Positions 38,907 through 48,200 of a DNA stretch of 64,000 nucleotides are shown piece after piece (position 1 is the first letter of the stretch; every line of letters begins with the position of its first letter). The translations under genes were made by a program, and so were the position numbers. The notes beneath the pieces were generated by a model that was not told the DNA's origin, did not search any database, and saw only the letters and a list, made by a program, of their open reading frames with translations. The stretch covers positions 1,089,928 through 1,153,927 of the forward strand of contig WBMV01008225.1 of the NCBI GenBank assembly GCA_013396655.1. The letters run 5' to 3'. Source of the stretch: Campylorhamphus procurvoides (lineage: Eukaryota; Chordata; Aves; Passeriformes; Dendrocolaptidae).

Positions 38907-41900
38907 CTAAAAAGAAAAGTTGATCTGGTTTGACAGAAGTTATCAGCAAAATTTAATAAAAGGTTCAGAGGAATCCAAATACCATTAATTCAGAGGAAAA
39001 TTGTTAAACATGTCTCAGACTACATTAGGTATAGTTACAGGCAACATTAAAAAGAATTCAGAAAAGAAAACTTTACGTACTTCTTAAATTGTGAATTGTC
39101 TATGTAATACCCAAGTGTTAATGAAATATTTTCCTTTTTGTTTCTGAGGTGACAACAAACAGACACAGTGCTTGCATTTTATCAACACACTGTTGTACTA
39201 CAGTGTCTAAAACCAATGTCCCAGTTTGGTTATGGATGGAGTTCAGCTCCACTACCTCAATAACTACCTTTCCCAGTGTTGGTTCTCCTTCGTTTCCCTC
39301 CTGGTGATTTGAAGCTGCGTGCCTGAAAGTCTGGGGTGTCCTCTGCACTCTGATCATGTTCCACCCCACCTAGCTGCTCAGTTATTTCACGGGTCTTTAC
39401 TGATTTGGTTTCAAAAGCGGAGCCTCCCTTGTTGAAACTAGAAGAGGCACTGGTCACTACAGTCTTGGAACGTCTTGCACTGCCAGACTGGAATCCAGAT
39501 GGCTGAAGGTGAAGTCCTCCAAAGTCATCTTCCTCCTCCTCTCCTAAGTCTGTAAATTTGTCTTTCACCCCATAAGTCCCTGAATGACTGGTACTGCCTG
39601 TGCCAGTTGTGTGTCTGCTAGTTGTAAAGCTGCTAGATTCACTGACGTGCTTGCTGGCAGTGGATGCAGAGTCAGGGGTAAAAAATGACTCTAGCTCAGG
39701 GTATAACTTCTCTAGCCTGTGCACACCATCTGCGCCACTAAAGTGGTAAGTGCTCCCTTCCCCTCCAGCATTTCCTGCTCCATGTAAATAGGAGCAATCT
39801 GAGCCATCAGAAGAAACTGTTTTCTCAACTACTTCTTCTCTAGGGCCATCGGGGCCACTGACAATTTTTTTGGTGGTAGTTTTGGTGCATCTACGAACAG
39901 AGGAGGAGGTTTTGTCTTCCAGACTAGGGGTTTCTCTCCCACGAGTAGGAATAACCAATTTGCTGCTGTATGAAGGTCCATCCCCCCTTGATTCTGACAT
40001 GTGATATGGGCTGTCGCCTCGGGAGGGGTTTGTGTCTGTTTCTGGTCTTTCTAATACCATTTGCATCTGCTTGATGTTATTAATTATATTCAGAGCTTGC
40101 ATTTCTGGCAGAGGCTTATGTTTAAAATGATCTGGAACATTAGAGTCCTTAAGTGGCCTCATTTTCAGTGTGCTCAGGGGGATTGTTTGAAGCTCTGGGT
40201 TCAAGTTGATAGAGTTGGCTTGGGCAAGCTGCTTCTGGATGTTGTCATAGCCTTCTTTGTCCACCTGGTAGTCAAAACTTTTAGCACAGGTTCCTTTGCA
40301 AGCTCGTATCTTAATATCAATGTCCACCTGCATAACCAGAGAGAAATAATTTGGTTAGGGAGTTTTCCTGACTTTCTCAAGCAAGTGTATCCTATACTGG
40401 ACAGAGGAAAGATGGAAGCTGCCCTAGGATCTCCAATCTACAGTTGAACTTTCCAAAGTTCAGTTTTGAAATCATCATAGGTTTATTTCCATAGTAAATA
40501 CAACACATGCAATAGCACAGTGCACATGGAGTCATACTGTAGCATGTTCCCAATCTCTGCTCCCTTTATTCCTGGGGTGTAGGGGCATCTTCCTGGGTTT
40601 GGAAGGAACGCTGCAGAGCTGGGAATGTTTTCTGTGGACTGGGGCAGAAATAGGTTCACCAAGGAGAGGGAAAGACTCTGGACATGTCCCAGAGCCTGTT
40701 GTGGCCCTGCTGTGAGGCCTGTCATCTTGGGTTACCATTGCTCTCTCAAATGCTGGATTTTGATTGAGGTATCAAATAGGCTTTTGAGCAAAACTGCTGC
40801 TTGTGCCAGGCATTTTTCTTGCATTACCATCAGAACTGGTTGCAATCTGGGAACATTGATCCTAATGCCAGCCTTGCCTGTGAGCAGCAGTGGCGGCACA
40901 GGGCATGGGCAGAGCATGTCCCCCTCCTAACTGCTCAGCAACTCCTTTCAGGAGGAGAAATGTCTCATACAGAACCAGTTATCAGCAGATAACTGAGAGC
41001 AGAAACATCAGATGGGATGAGGAGTCCTACAGAGCTCACTCTGGTTCCCACAGAGCAGAAATAGAAAAGCAAGATACACAGAAAGCAACTCATTTGGGGA
41101 TTTGTCTCAGCAAGTCAGATCCTGTGAGAGTTGCATCGTATTTTCTTCCAGTGGGAGTACTGCTCACCATGTACAGTATAACAGATATATTCTTTTCCAG
41201 TAGCTAAGCCCTGGAAAGAATGGAAACTCTGTAGCTGATACCTACCTCTAAGCGTTTCATCTCCACCACTTGTTCCTGGATGCTGCTCTGCAGAGCTTTA
41301 ATTCTGTTTACTTGAGTGACAACTCTCTGTTTTAATGTCATAATTCTCCGTCTCAGCTCTCCTGACACGAGACCGTAAGTCTCATCAACCTCTGAAACAG
41401 AAATCCTCACAGTCAGCTATGCACGTGATTTTCTTTCCTAAATGTGTATCGTATTTTGAGACATGTAATTAAACATGTAATTAGGAACATATTTCTCATA
41501 ATACTGAGCAGATGAAAATTACATATGTTTTTTTCTAATTAGCAGTTAACAGTCTATGATTATGCTTATTCTGGTTCTTGACAATTGTGTCCAGTGTAGC
41601 ACATATTTTCATTGCACATTGTTTATTCACAAAAAAAAAAATCAGCAATTGGTAATATAACTGGGTGCAAGATACTTACGATGAGCACTGTCCAGGTTTG
41701 GTTTTAGTGCATTTACAGTTTCCACAATTATCTGGTTGGATTTTTTATAGTTGTTTTGATTATCTGCAAGCAGCCTTTTGATTTTGTTTATTCTATTACT
41801 ATAATCCTGGTCCATTTCATCAATCAGTCCTTGCATTCTGCATCCTGATGGACATTTGATACCCTAAGAGTGGAAGAGGGAAATAATTGTATTAAAATCC

Positions 41901-44900
41901 TGACAAGTAAACCTTTTGTGTAATGGAATCAATGAAACCTGCCATAAGCATGGAGTGAGGAACGAGTAAACTTTCAATTTTCTCTCTCCTCTATTTCTTA
42001 TGGGTGAGATTATATATATTTTTTTTGTTTAATATATACATATGTATACATATATATATATGTATTTCCTAAAGGGCTGCTGTAAGAAGTCTGTTGTCCA
42101 GTTTGAGCAAGGATATTAGGGGCAACTTTTTTAAGCAAAGTTTTCATCAGAAAAGCTTAATGTTCTTACAGACTTAAGCTCTTTTCCACAAAGTCATCAA
42201 ATAAATGTAGCATAGCAATGGATTGAAATGCAAGAGGCAAGAAAGAGAAATTGACTGTTTACATATGAAGACATCTAGTCACAGAATCACAGAATATGCT
42301 GAGCTGGAAGGCATCAACAAGGATCATCAAGTCCAGCTCCTGGCCCTACAAAGGACCATCCCCAAGAGTCACACCACATGCATGAGAGTATCATCCAAAT
42401 GCTTCTTGAACTCTATCAGGTTCCATGCTGTGACCGCTGCCCTGGGGAAACTGTTCCAGTGCCCAACCACCCTCTGGGTAAAGAACCTTTTTTTAATATC
42501 CAACCTAAACCTCCCCTGACACAACTTCAGGCCATTCCCTTGGGTCTTGTTCCTGGTCACCACAAAGAAGAGATCAGTGCCTGCCCCTCTTCTTCCCCTC
42601 ACAAGGAAGTTATAGACTGTGATGAGGTCTCCTCTCAGATTTCTCTTCTCCAATCTCTAGGAAGCCTTTACTGACCATTTTGTAACCTGACTTCCTAAAA
42701 AGTAATTGGTGAAGAGGATGTAATTTCTAGGTATTTCTTTTCTTTGTCACACATCTTTCTCTCTGGTGCCCTTCTCTTACTGATTGCAGAAGTGGCAATA
42801 TAAGAATCCTGAAAAGAAATACTACTGTTTTTCTAGGATCACCCTTCTTTTATTTAATCCTTCTTTTCCAGACTTACTTTCTCTTCTCATTCTGCACCAT
42901 TACAAGCTTCTCCCTCTTTCTTTCTCCTCATTTTCCTCTTTCTGTCTTTCCTACAGGAGATCACTCCAGGCTGCCCCAGACTGAAGTGTTACCTGCCCTT
43001 CCTCAGCTGTGTGCTGGCTGTGTGGCACCTTTTGTAGTGATCTGAGTGAGGTCTGTGAGTGCCCAACAGACAGGTCCCCCTTTCATCCCATGTCTAATAG
43101 CTCACCCAGTCATCATCAGCACAGATGGGCCAGTTCTTCTCATACTGGCAGGTGGACTGGGACATGTGCTCCACAATCCTGGGACCACGCACTCCTGCAC
43201 CCAACTCTTCAAAGGTACTCTCTCCATCTTGTGCCTGCCAGGAGGAAAAAGGGGAAAAGCAAAACCAAGATTAACTAAACAGCTGCCAAAAGAACAGAAA
43301 CATAATGCTGATGTCCTCCAGCACTCAGTAGCATAGCTGATGTGTGGCAATCACAGATATCTGGTAAGCACCACACAAAACAGTGAAAGGATTTTATTCT
43401 CAGCATCTCTTGTAAGTTATGATTTTGTTTGTTTTCTCAGACTAAAGCTTTACATCTGTTAAAATTAATGCAGCTATGTAGAGAGCTAGTGATGCTCAGG
43501 ATGTACTATGATAGTATCATTCCACAGAAATATTATGTTCTGTATGTAAATATAAAAATAACTTGAAATCAGATTGAAACTGATTAATTTAAAGCAAATA
43601 CTTAAAAAATCCTATGTCCTATTTCCACTTGCTTCAATGCTCTAAAGTTCTTATTGTCACTTTGCAACCTTCAGTCTACACAAAACTGGCTTAAAGATAT
43701 ATATGAAGAGTTTTCCCATTAGTATTTGTGATTTTAGTCACAGTTGCTAACTGCAAGCTTATAGCAGTTTTGCCTGTCAAAAACAGCAAGAAACTAATAA
43801 CATAATTAAATAATAATGTCAGTGATGGATGGATGGATTTCACTGTGCTTGAGGAAAGACAAGAAATGAATATAATGAGGTTTTCTTCAAGCCTGAGAAG
43901 AAAAAGTGATATGTAGAAGCTAATTCTAAGACAAAACATAGTAAGCATTTCTACTTAGTGTTATCACTTAGAAGACTGCAACATTATTCTTTTCGTAAAA
44001 GAAGGCCTTTTCTAAGAGCTTGAGATGTAACTAGGTCTGACTGGATTCCTCTGCATGCTCTTTGTGCTTTTTGAACTTCATAATTAACGCTTGAAAATAT
44101 TGATTATTAATTATTATTACAATTAATTATTAATTCTGAGGCTGAGAAAATTAACCTAATTCTAGCCTCCAAGGTCAGAACCACCCTGGGGAACTGGAAT
44201 GTCTTTATTAAAATCAGCAGATTCACACTAGTTGTATTAATTAGTTACTTGATCTGGCCCAAGTGCCTCCTAAAAATAACACATAAAACAAAAAATATCC
44301 TTTAGGCATTGACAGCTCCAATACTGCTGCTTCTGTTTTGTCCCAACTGCTTCCTATAATTTCTGTCATTTGCTAAAATATGCATTTTTTTCAAAAAATA
44401 AAGTCACAAAGAGTAATGTAAAGAATCTAATGTAAGATTATAGACTTAAGTCCTCAATGAGAAAAAAGCAAGGTTTTGTTAGCATAGTTTGAAAATAATT
44501 CTATCTCTTTCCTTATCTAAAATTTCTTTCATAGCTCTAGTTTAAGCTGATGTTGCTGCCACAAGAATCCCTGTTTTAAAATGCATATTTCATAATAAAT
44601 GTGCTGTGTATCATTTGTAGGTAGAAAATCCTATTGAAATACTGTTCCAAAGGAGAGTAGATTTCATCCTAATAAACATGACAATTCCTGAACAGCTGCA
44701 GTCATCAGCATCCAGTCAGTTATGTTTAAGACATACATCATCACCTATGACTCTGTAAATTCATGTTAATGTCAGTGCTTTGTTGCTCCTGAAGCCAGGC
44801 AGATTCAGGAAAACCAAATTAAGCAAAACCAGTGAGCGGGAAAGTCAAGAACTACTGATGAAAGTCCATCAGGGAGGTGGTTATAGTAAGCTTGTGCATA

Positions 44901-45105
44901 TGTGTGTGCGTTGAATTTTACAAGCTAGATAACAGTCAAAATTTTACAAGCTAGATAACAGCCAAAATTTATCTATCTAATGAATGAACATTGATTAAAT
45001 GCTCACTATTCAAAACAGAAAGATATGAAAAGAATCAAGTAAGTAAAGTCATACCCAAGCTATGCTGATGCCCAGCAAAACACAGAGGATCCTCATAGGT
45101 ATCAT
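38197..45105 (-). CDS. FGA: FGA, fibrinogen Aalpha chain (alpha-E form)
   Basis: Fibrinogen Aalpha chain, secreted by hepatocytes. Exons (minus): 45055-45105, 43106-43234, 41680-41863, 41246-41391, 39268-40327, 38197-38906. The extended form is 759 codons plus stop. Signal peptide MIPMRILCVLLGISIAW aligns with human MFSMRIVCLVLSVVGTAW. Exon 2 carries fibrinopeptide A (AQDGESTFEELGAGVR) and, after the R33|G34 thrombin site, knob GPRIVE. Exons 3-4 form the coiled coil between cysteine rings KCPSGC and CKGTC. Exon 5 holds a Ser/Thr-rich connector with two RGD motifs, the alpha-C hairpin cysteines (317 and 348, RRCTKTTT ... GSDCSY) and acidic GEEEEDD. Exon 6 is a complete fibrinogen C-terminal domain. 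The human-type 13-residue tandem repeats are absent from the connector. Every junction keeps phase. Confidence 0.95.
38952..38957 (-). terminator. FGA: possible poly(A) signal for the short alpha form
   Basis: ATTAAA on the minus strand in FGA intron 5, about 300 nt after the short-form stop and about 46 nt before the exon 6 acceptor. The short alpha mRNA of relatives ends inside this intron. No canonical AATAAA was seen in the intron, so this is the best candidate. Confidence 0.3.
39257..40327 (-). CDS. FGA: FGA exon 5 read through to the short alpha C-terminus
   Basis: If the donor AAAG|GTAGTT (exon end 39268) is not used, translation continues GSY and stops at TGA (39257-39259). This gives a 526-residue Aalpha chain ending RRRTNTGKGSY. 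The human gene makes its common alpha chain the same way, by reading past the exon 5 donor. The exon encodes the alpha-C connector and alpha-C domain. Compared with human it is short, mainly because the tandem 13-residue repeats are missing. Paired RGD motifs lie at 40013-40021 and 39980-39988. Confidence 0.88.
   Translation of the reverse strand: MDIDIKIRACKGTCAKSFDYQVDKEGYDNIQKQLAQANSINLNPELQTIPLSTLKMRPLKDSNVPDHFKHKPLPEMQALNIINNIKQMQMVLERPETDTNPSRGDSPYHMSESRGDGPSYSSKLVIPTRGRETPSLEDKTSSSVRRCTKTTTKKIVSGPDGPREEVVEKTVSSDGSDCSYLHGAGNAGGEGSTYHFSGADGVHRLEKLYPELESFFTPDSASTASKHVSESSSFTTSRHTTGTGSTSHSGTYGVKDKFTDLGEEEEDDFGGLHLQPSGFQSGSARRSKTVVTSASSSFNKGGSAFETKSVKTREITEQLGGVEHDQSAEDTPDFQARSFKSPGGKRRRTNTGKGSY
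42010..42065. repeat. AT-rich (TA)n microsatellite in FGA intron 2
   Basis: An irregular run of TATATA, TATACATATG and TATATATATGTA units beside a T-tract. Simple repeat, likely length-variable. Confidence 0.8.
42275..42670 (-). mobile_element. CR1 LINE 3' fragment in FGA intron 2
   Basis: The plus strand begins TCACAGAATCACAGAATATG, the complement of the CR1 tail with its 8-bp repeat end. It continues through CTGAGCTGGAAGG, GCTGTGACCGCTGCCCTGGG and CCAACCACCCTCTGGGTAAA. The copy is about 395 bp, 5'-truncated, on the minus strand. It carries a 94-codon open frame (minus, 42369-42653), a remnant of CR1 ORF2. This is the best-preserved CR1 in the window. Confidence 0.92.
43106..43234 (-). CDS. 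FGA: FGA exon 2, fibrinopeptide A and knob A
   Basis: 43 codons with clean splice sites (CTGCCAG acceptor, TGG|GTGAGC donor). It encodes AQDGESTFEELGAGVR, then GPRIVEHMSQSTC and NWPICADDDW, which aligns with human DWPFCSDEDW. The exon has no start codon of its own. Fibrinopeptide A is 16 residues, the human length, but its thrombin-contact part reads FEELGAGVR instead of human DFLAEGGGVR. Confidence 0.93.
44915..44966. repeat. tandem 26-bp duplication in FGA intron 1
   Basis: Two adjacent 26-bp copies (44915-44940 and 44941-44966), each beginning ATTTTACAAGCTAGATAACA, differ at one base (T to C in the second). This is a recent local duplication about 90 bp from exon 1. Confidence 0.9.
45055..45105 (-). 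CDS. FGA: FGA exon 1 (signal peptide)
   Basis: 17 codons, MIPMRILCVLLGISIAW, then donor GTATGA. The first ATG (45103-45105) is chosen because the peptide aligns over its full length with human MFSMRIVCLVLSVVGTAW. Met4 is an alternative start. Exon 2 is reached across a 1.8-kb intron. Confidence 0.88.
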
Positions 45106-45166
45106 CTTCAGGAGAAGAGCAAGAACTTTGACTGAAAGGATGCTCTTCACCAGTCTTTTGGTGCAA

Positions 45167-45201
45167 TTTAAACCTGAATGTGAAGCTGATTAATCATTAT
45201 T
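45167..45201 (-). promoter_or_regulatory. FGA core promoter: TATA-like box and HNF1-like site
   Basis: TTTAAA (45167-45172) lies 62 bp upstream of the start codon. The HNF1-like ATTAATCATTATT (45189-45201) matches 9 of 12 fixed positions of GTTAATNATTAAC. The spacing, with the HNF1 site just upstream of the TATA position, resembles the human FGA promoter, where HNF1 is needed for liver expression. The motif match is imperfect and function is inferred. Confidence 0.5.
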
Positions 45202-48200
45202 CTCCCTTATGTTTGTAGAAAAAACAGGCCAAGTACCCTCCTCCCCCTTCAGTGATTACTTAAGGCCTCTTGCACAAGTTTCTGATGTTATTTGCTCCAG
45301 ATAAGCTTGTACAACACCCAAATGTGGGTACCACCATGAGTTCCAGGAAAAAAGTCTGTCTGAAGCTGTTTCTTGTAATTGGATGTTCAGCTAAGATGTA
45401 TACAGGACCTAGTGGGATCCAGTAACACTCATTTGCTGGAAGACACACACTCTGTGTGATGGGCATTTAGCTGCTTAAACAAAGAGCTGATATTTGATAA
45501 CCAAAGTAATCGCTTTGGCCTTTCTGTGTGACTGTCCCACTGCTGTGAAATGCACTGGGTGTTCCAAAGCAAGTACTAGTCTAAGAAAGGTTAATACAGT
45601 ATCTGTGACCATGTGGTCATCAACCAAAATTAATTCCTGAGGAGTGCAGAGCCTGGTTTACATAGGTTTATGGTCTTGGTGGTATTTGTGTAATACATGA
45701 TGTATTTAACATTATGCTGTTTCTTACACCAAGAGTATTATGACATTTTTTATCAAGGAGAATTTGATTAAAGTATATATTTATGAAGAACACAGTAGAG
45801 TGGTACTTGAAAATATCCCAGAACAAATTTCAAGCTTAATTAAATCTTCCTAAGGAGTCATGTCTCCCTAACTGGTTGTATAATGGGTATAGTCTGTGTG
45901 TGGCAACTTAGGATAATGTTCTGCTTCTACGAGCTCTATAACAAGCCTCACTGTTACTGAGGAGGCTCATACATGACTGTCAGACTCTTGAGACATGCTG
46001 CCCATCTCAAAAGTCATCACCACAGTGAACAGGAATGAGCAAAAAAACCTTTGCTAGAATAAGTGTGGGTGTAGTCAGTTGAAAAACCAAGACTGCGTGA
46101 CACTCAAAACTCTCCATCGCCTACAGGGTACAACCTCTTATCACATTCTGCTTTACAGAGACATGTTTAAGTTTTGACATTGTAAAACATTAAATTCAAA
46201 ATAGCTGATATTAGCTTTGGATCCATTCTGGCAGCCTCACAGGTTTTCTCTTATCCTTCTTTCCTCTACTTCTTCTCTTGTCTTCTGCCTTCATGAGGCT
46301 TGAACCCACTCCACGTGGAGCTCACTGCAGTTGAAGTGGACCCTTTGTTTCCTCCTATTTCTGGCCTTGCATTTCATGCTGTTCTTCTCTAAGAAAACAC
46401 TCTCAAACCTAACTTAATTTAATCTTAAACCTAACCAATATCACTAATACCAAGTTGTATCCTGAGCAAAAGAGCTCAGTAAGATGGTACTACATTGATT
46501 AACACCTACACCACCAGGATGTAGTTTTGCATGACAAAGGGTTTCTGTGATATTTAAGGCTTAATCTTATCTGTGTGCATTCTGAAACAAGATGTCTTGT
46601 CTATTTCAATTTCCTGCAACAAGCTTTGTAGAGTCTTCTGTTGAATCTCATGCAACAAAACCTCTTCTGATTTCAGCAACAAAAAAGCTAAACTAACTTC
46701 AGCAACAAATGTCCAAACAGATCACATATCACCTTTGCTCTGTTTGAAGGTCATCCAGACATGGCAGTATTGTTGGTTGATAAATGCACATAAGGCATCT
46801 CTTGAACTCAAAGCAGATAATCAATATACTAATACACCAAAATTCTCAGCTGCTAACTTCAGCAGGGGCAAGATTGGTGATGCTTCCCATCAAGTCCTAC
46901 ACAGTTTTGTTCTCTCTGTTGCAGCAGTTCTGTGAAAGAACTATAAAAACCTCAGGGGACAATTCAATGCTTAAAGGAAGGAAGGAACAGAATAAGAGGA
47001 AGTCTTGTAGGATTAGCATTAATTATTTTACACAACAGAGTAAAATGAGCTTCATCAAATATACACTGAGGTCCACAGAGAATCTCCCACTCAAACTCAG
47101 AAAAACCCTGGTTTAGCCTCTGTGATAGATAAAAAAGATCACAACCTTGGGATTTTCCTGCTCAGGAACACACGAAGGGCAGGTGCAACATCTATGGGTT
47201 CTCCTTGTCCATAAATTCATGGACTGTGCTTTACTGCAGGATTGCGTAAGATGTTTCTTCCACTGAACTCCTTCCTCCTCACATGGAGCATGGATGGTGC
47301 TCCACAGGCAAGCAGCTGTCCATAGCTGTACACTCTTTTTATTGTATGATGATGCTCTGCAGACTGCTTAAAGTTTCAAGGATCTTCCTATGGTGCTTTA
47401 CAAACATCCATTCCATGGCCATGACTTTCCCCTTTTCACAGCTATACAAACCAAGTGAGTAGATAAAGTCAAAAAGTAGTTATTAATTTTTGAGATCCAT
47501 TTTGATAGTCTGAATCTTCAGAGCACACTATATGTGCAGATCTTATTGATGGCATCTCTGTGCTTGCTGGCTTGGGGGAACATTCAGCAGCCACCTCTGA
47601 GACACCAGAGTGTCCTGCCTCTGGTCCCACAGGAACAGGGTGCTCAGGGCAGAAAAAGCAACTAATTCTGCAGGGTATCAGCTGTAAGTAAGAGACCACT
47701 GTGTCTCACCTGGTCTTGCTCACTATATGCAGTATAACCTATGCAACAACTGAAGTGTTCTTCATCATTTAGATGTGATGTGACATGTCACTTTGGTTCT
47801 AACTTTCCCAATCTGCAGGAGCTTGATTTTGTGATCATCAACAATATATGAACATTATTTTTGTAATTTAATAGGCCTTAAAAATCAAAAGTAGTAAGAG
47901 CACAAAAAGCAAAATAATTTCTGCTTCTTCAACCATGCTGACAGAGGATGTGAAAATTTGCTACTTGGTGCCCCAGGCACCAGCCACCAGTGTCATAGGG
48001 GACATGGCAAGTAGCATGTTCCAGGCCTCCTCTGACCCTGATGGAGGGCACAGCTCTCTGGTGACACTCAAACACAGTAAACTTAATTCTGGTCCAAGTA
48101 AAACTCAGCCACCAAGGCTAGAGGGACTGGAAAAAGCTGGTAACTGATCATAAACATTAGGTAAGCTATGAGGGGTTTCCTGCTTGCTGTGAAGGGAACT

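Noticed and set aside
42369..42653. 94-codon minus-strand open frame in FGA intron 2
   Set aside because: This is the decayed end of CR1 ORF2, not a host gene.
44090..44135. AT-rich palindromic run (TTAATTATTATTACAATTAA)
   Set aside because: Simple AT-rich sequence in FGA intron 1 with no supporting context for an HNF1 or origin-like function.
46300..46330. CCACGTGG palindrome (E-box/USF type)
   Set aside because: A single motif about 1.2 kb upstream of FGA with no companion sites; too weak to call.
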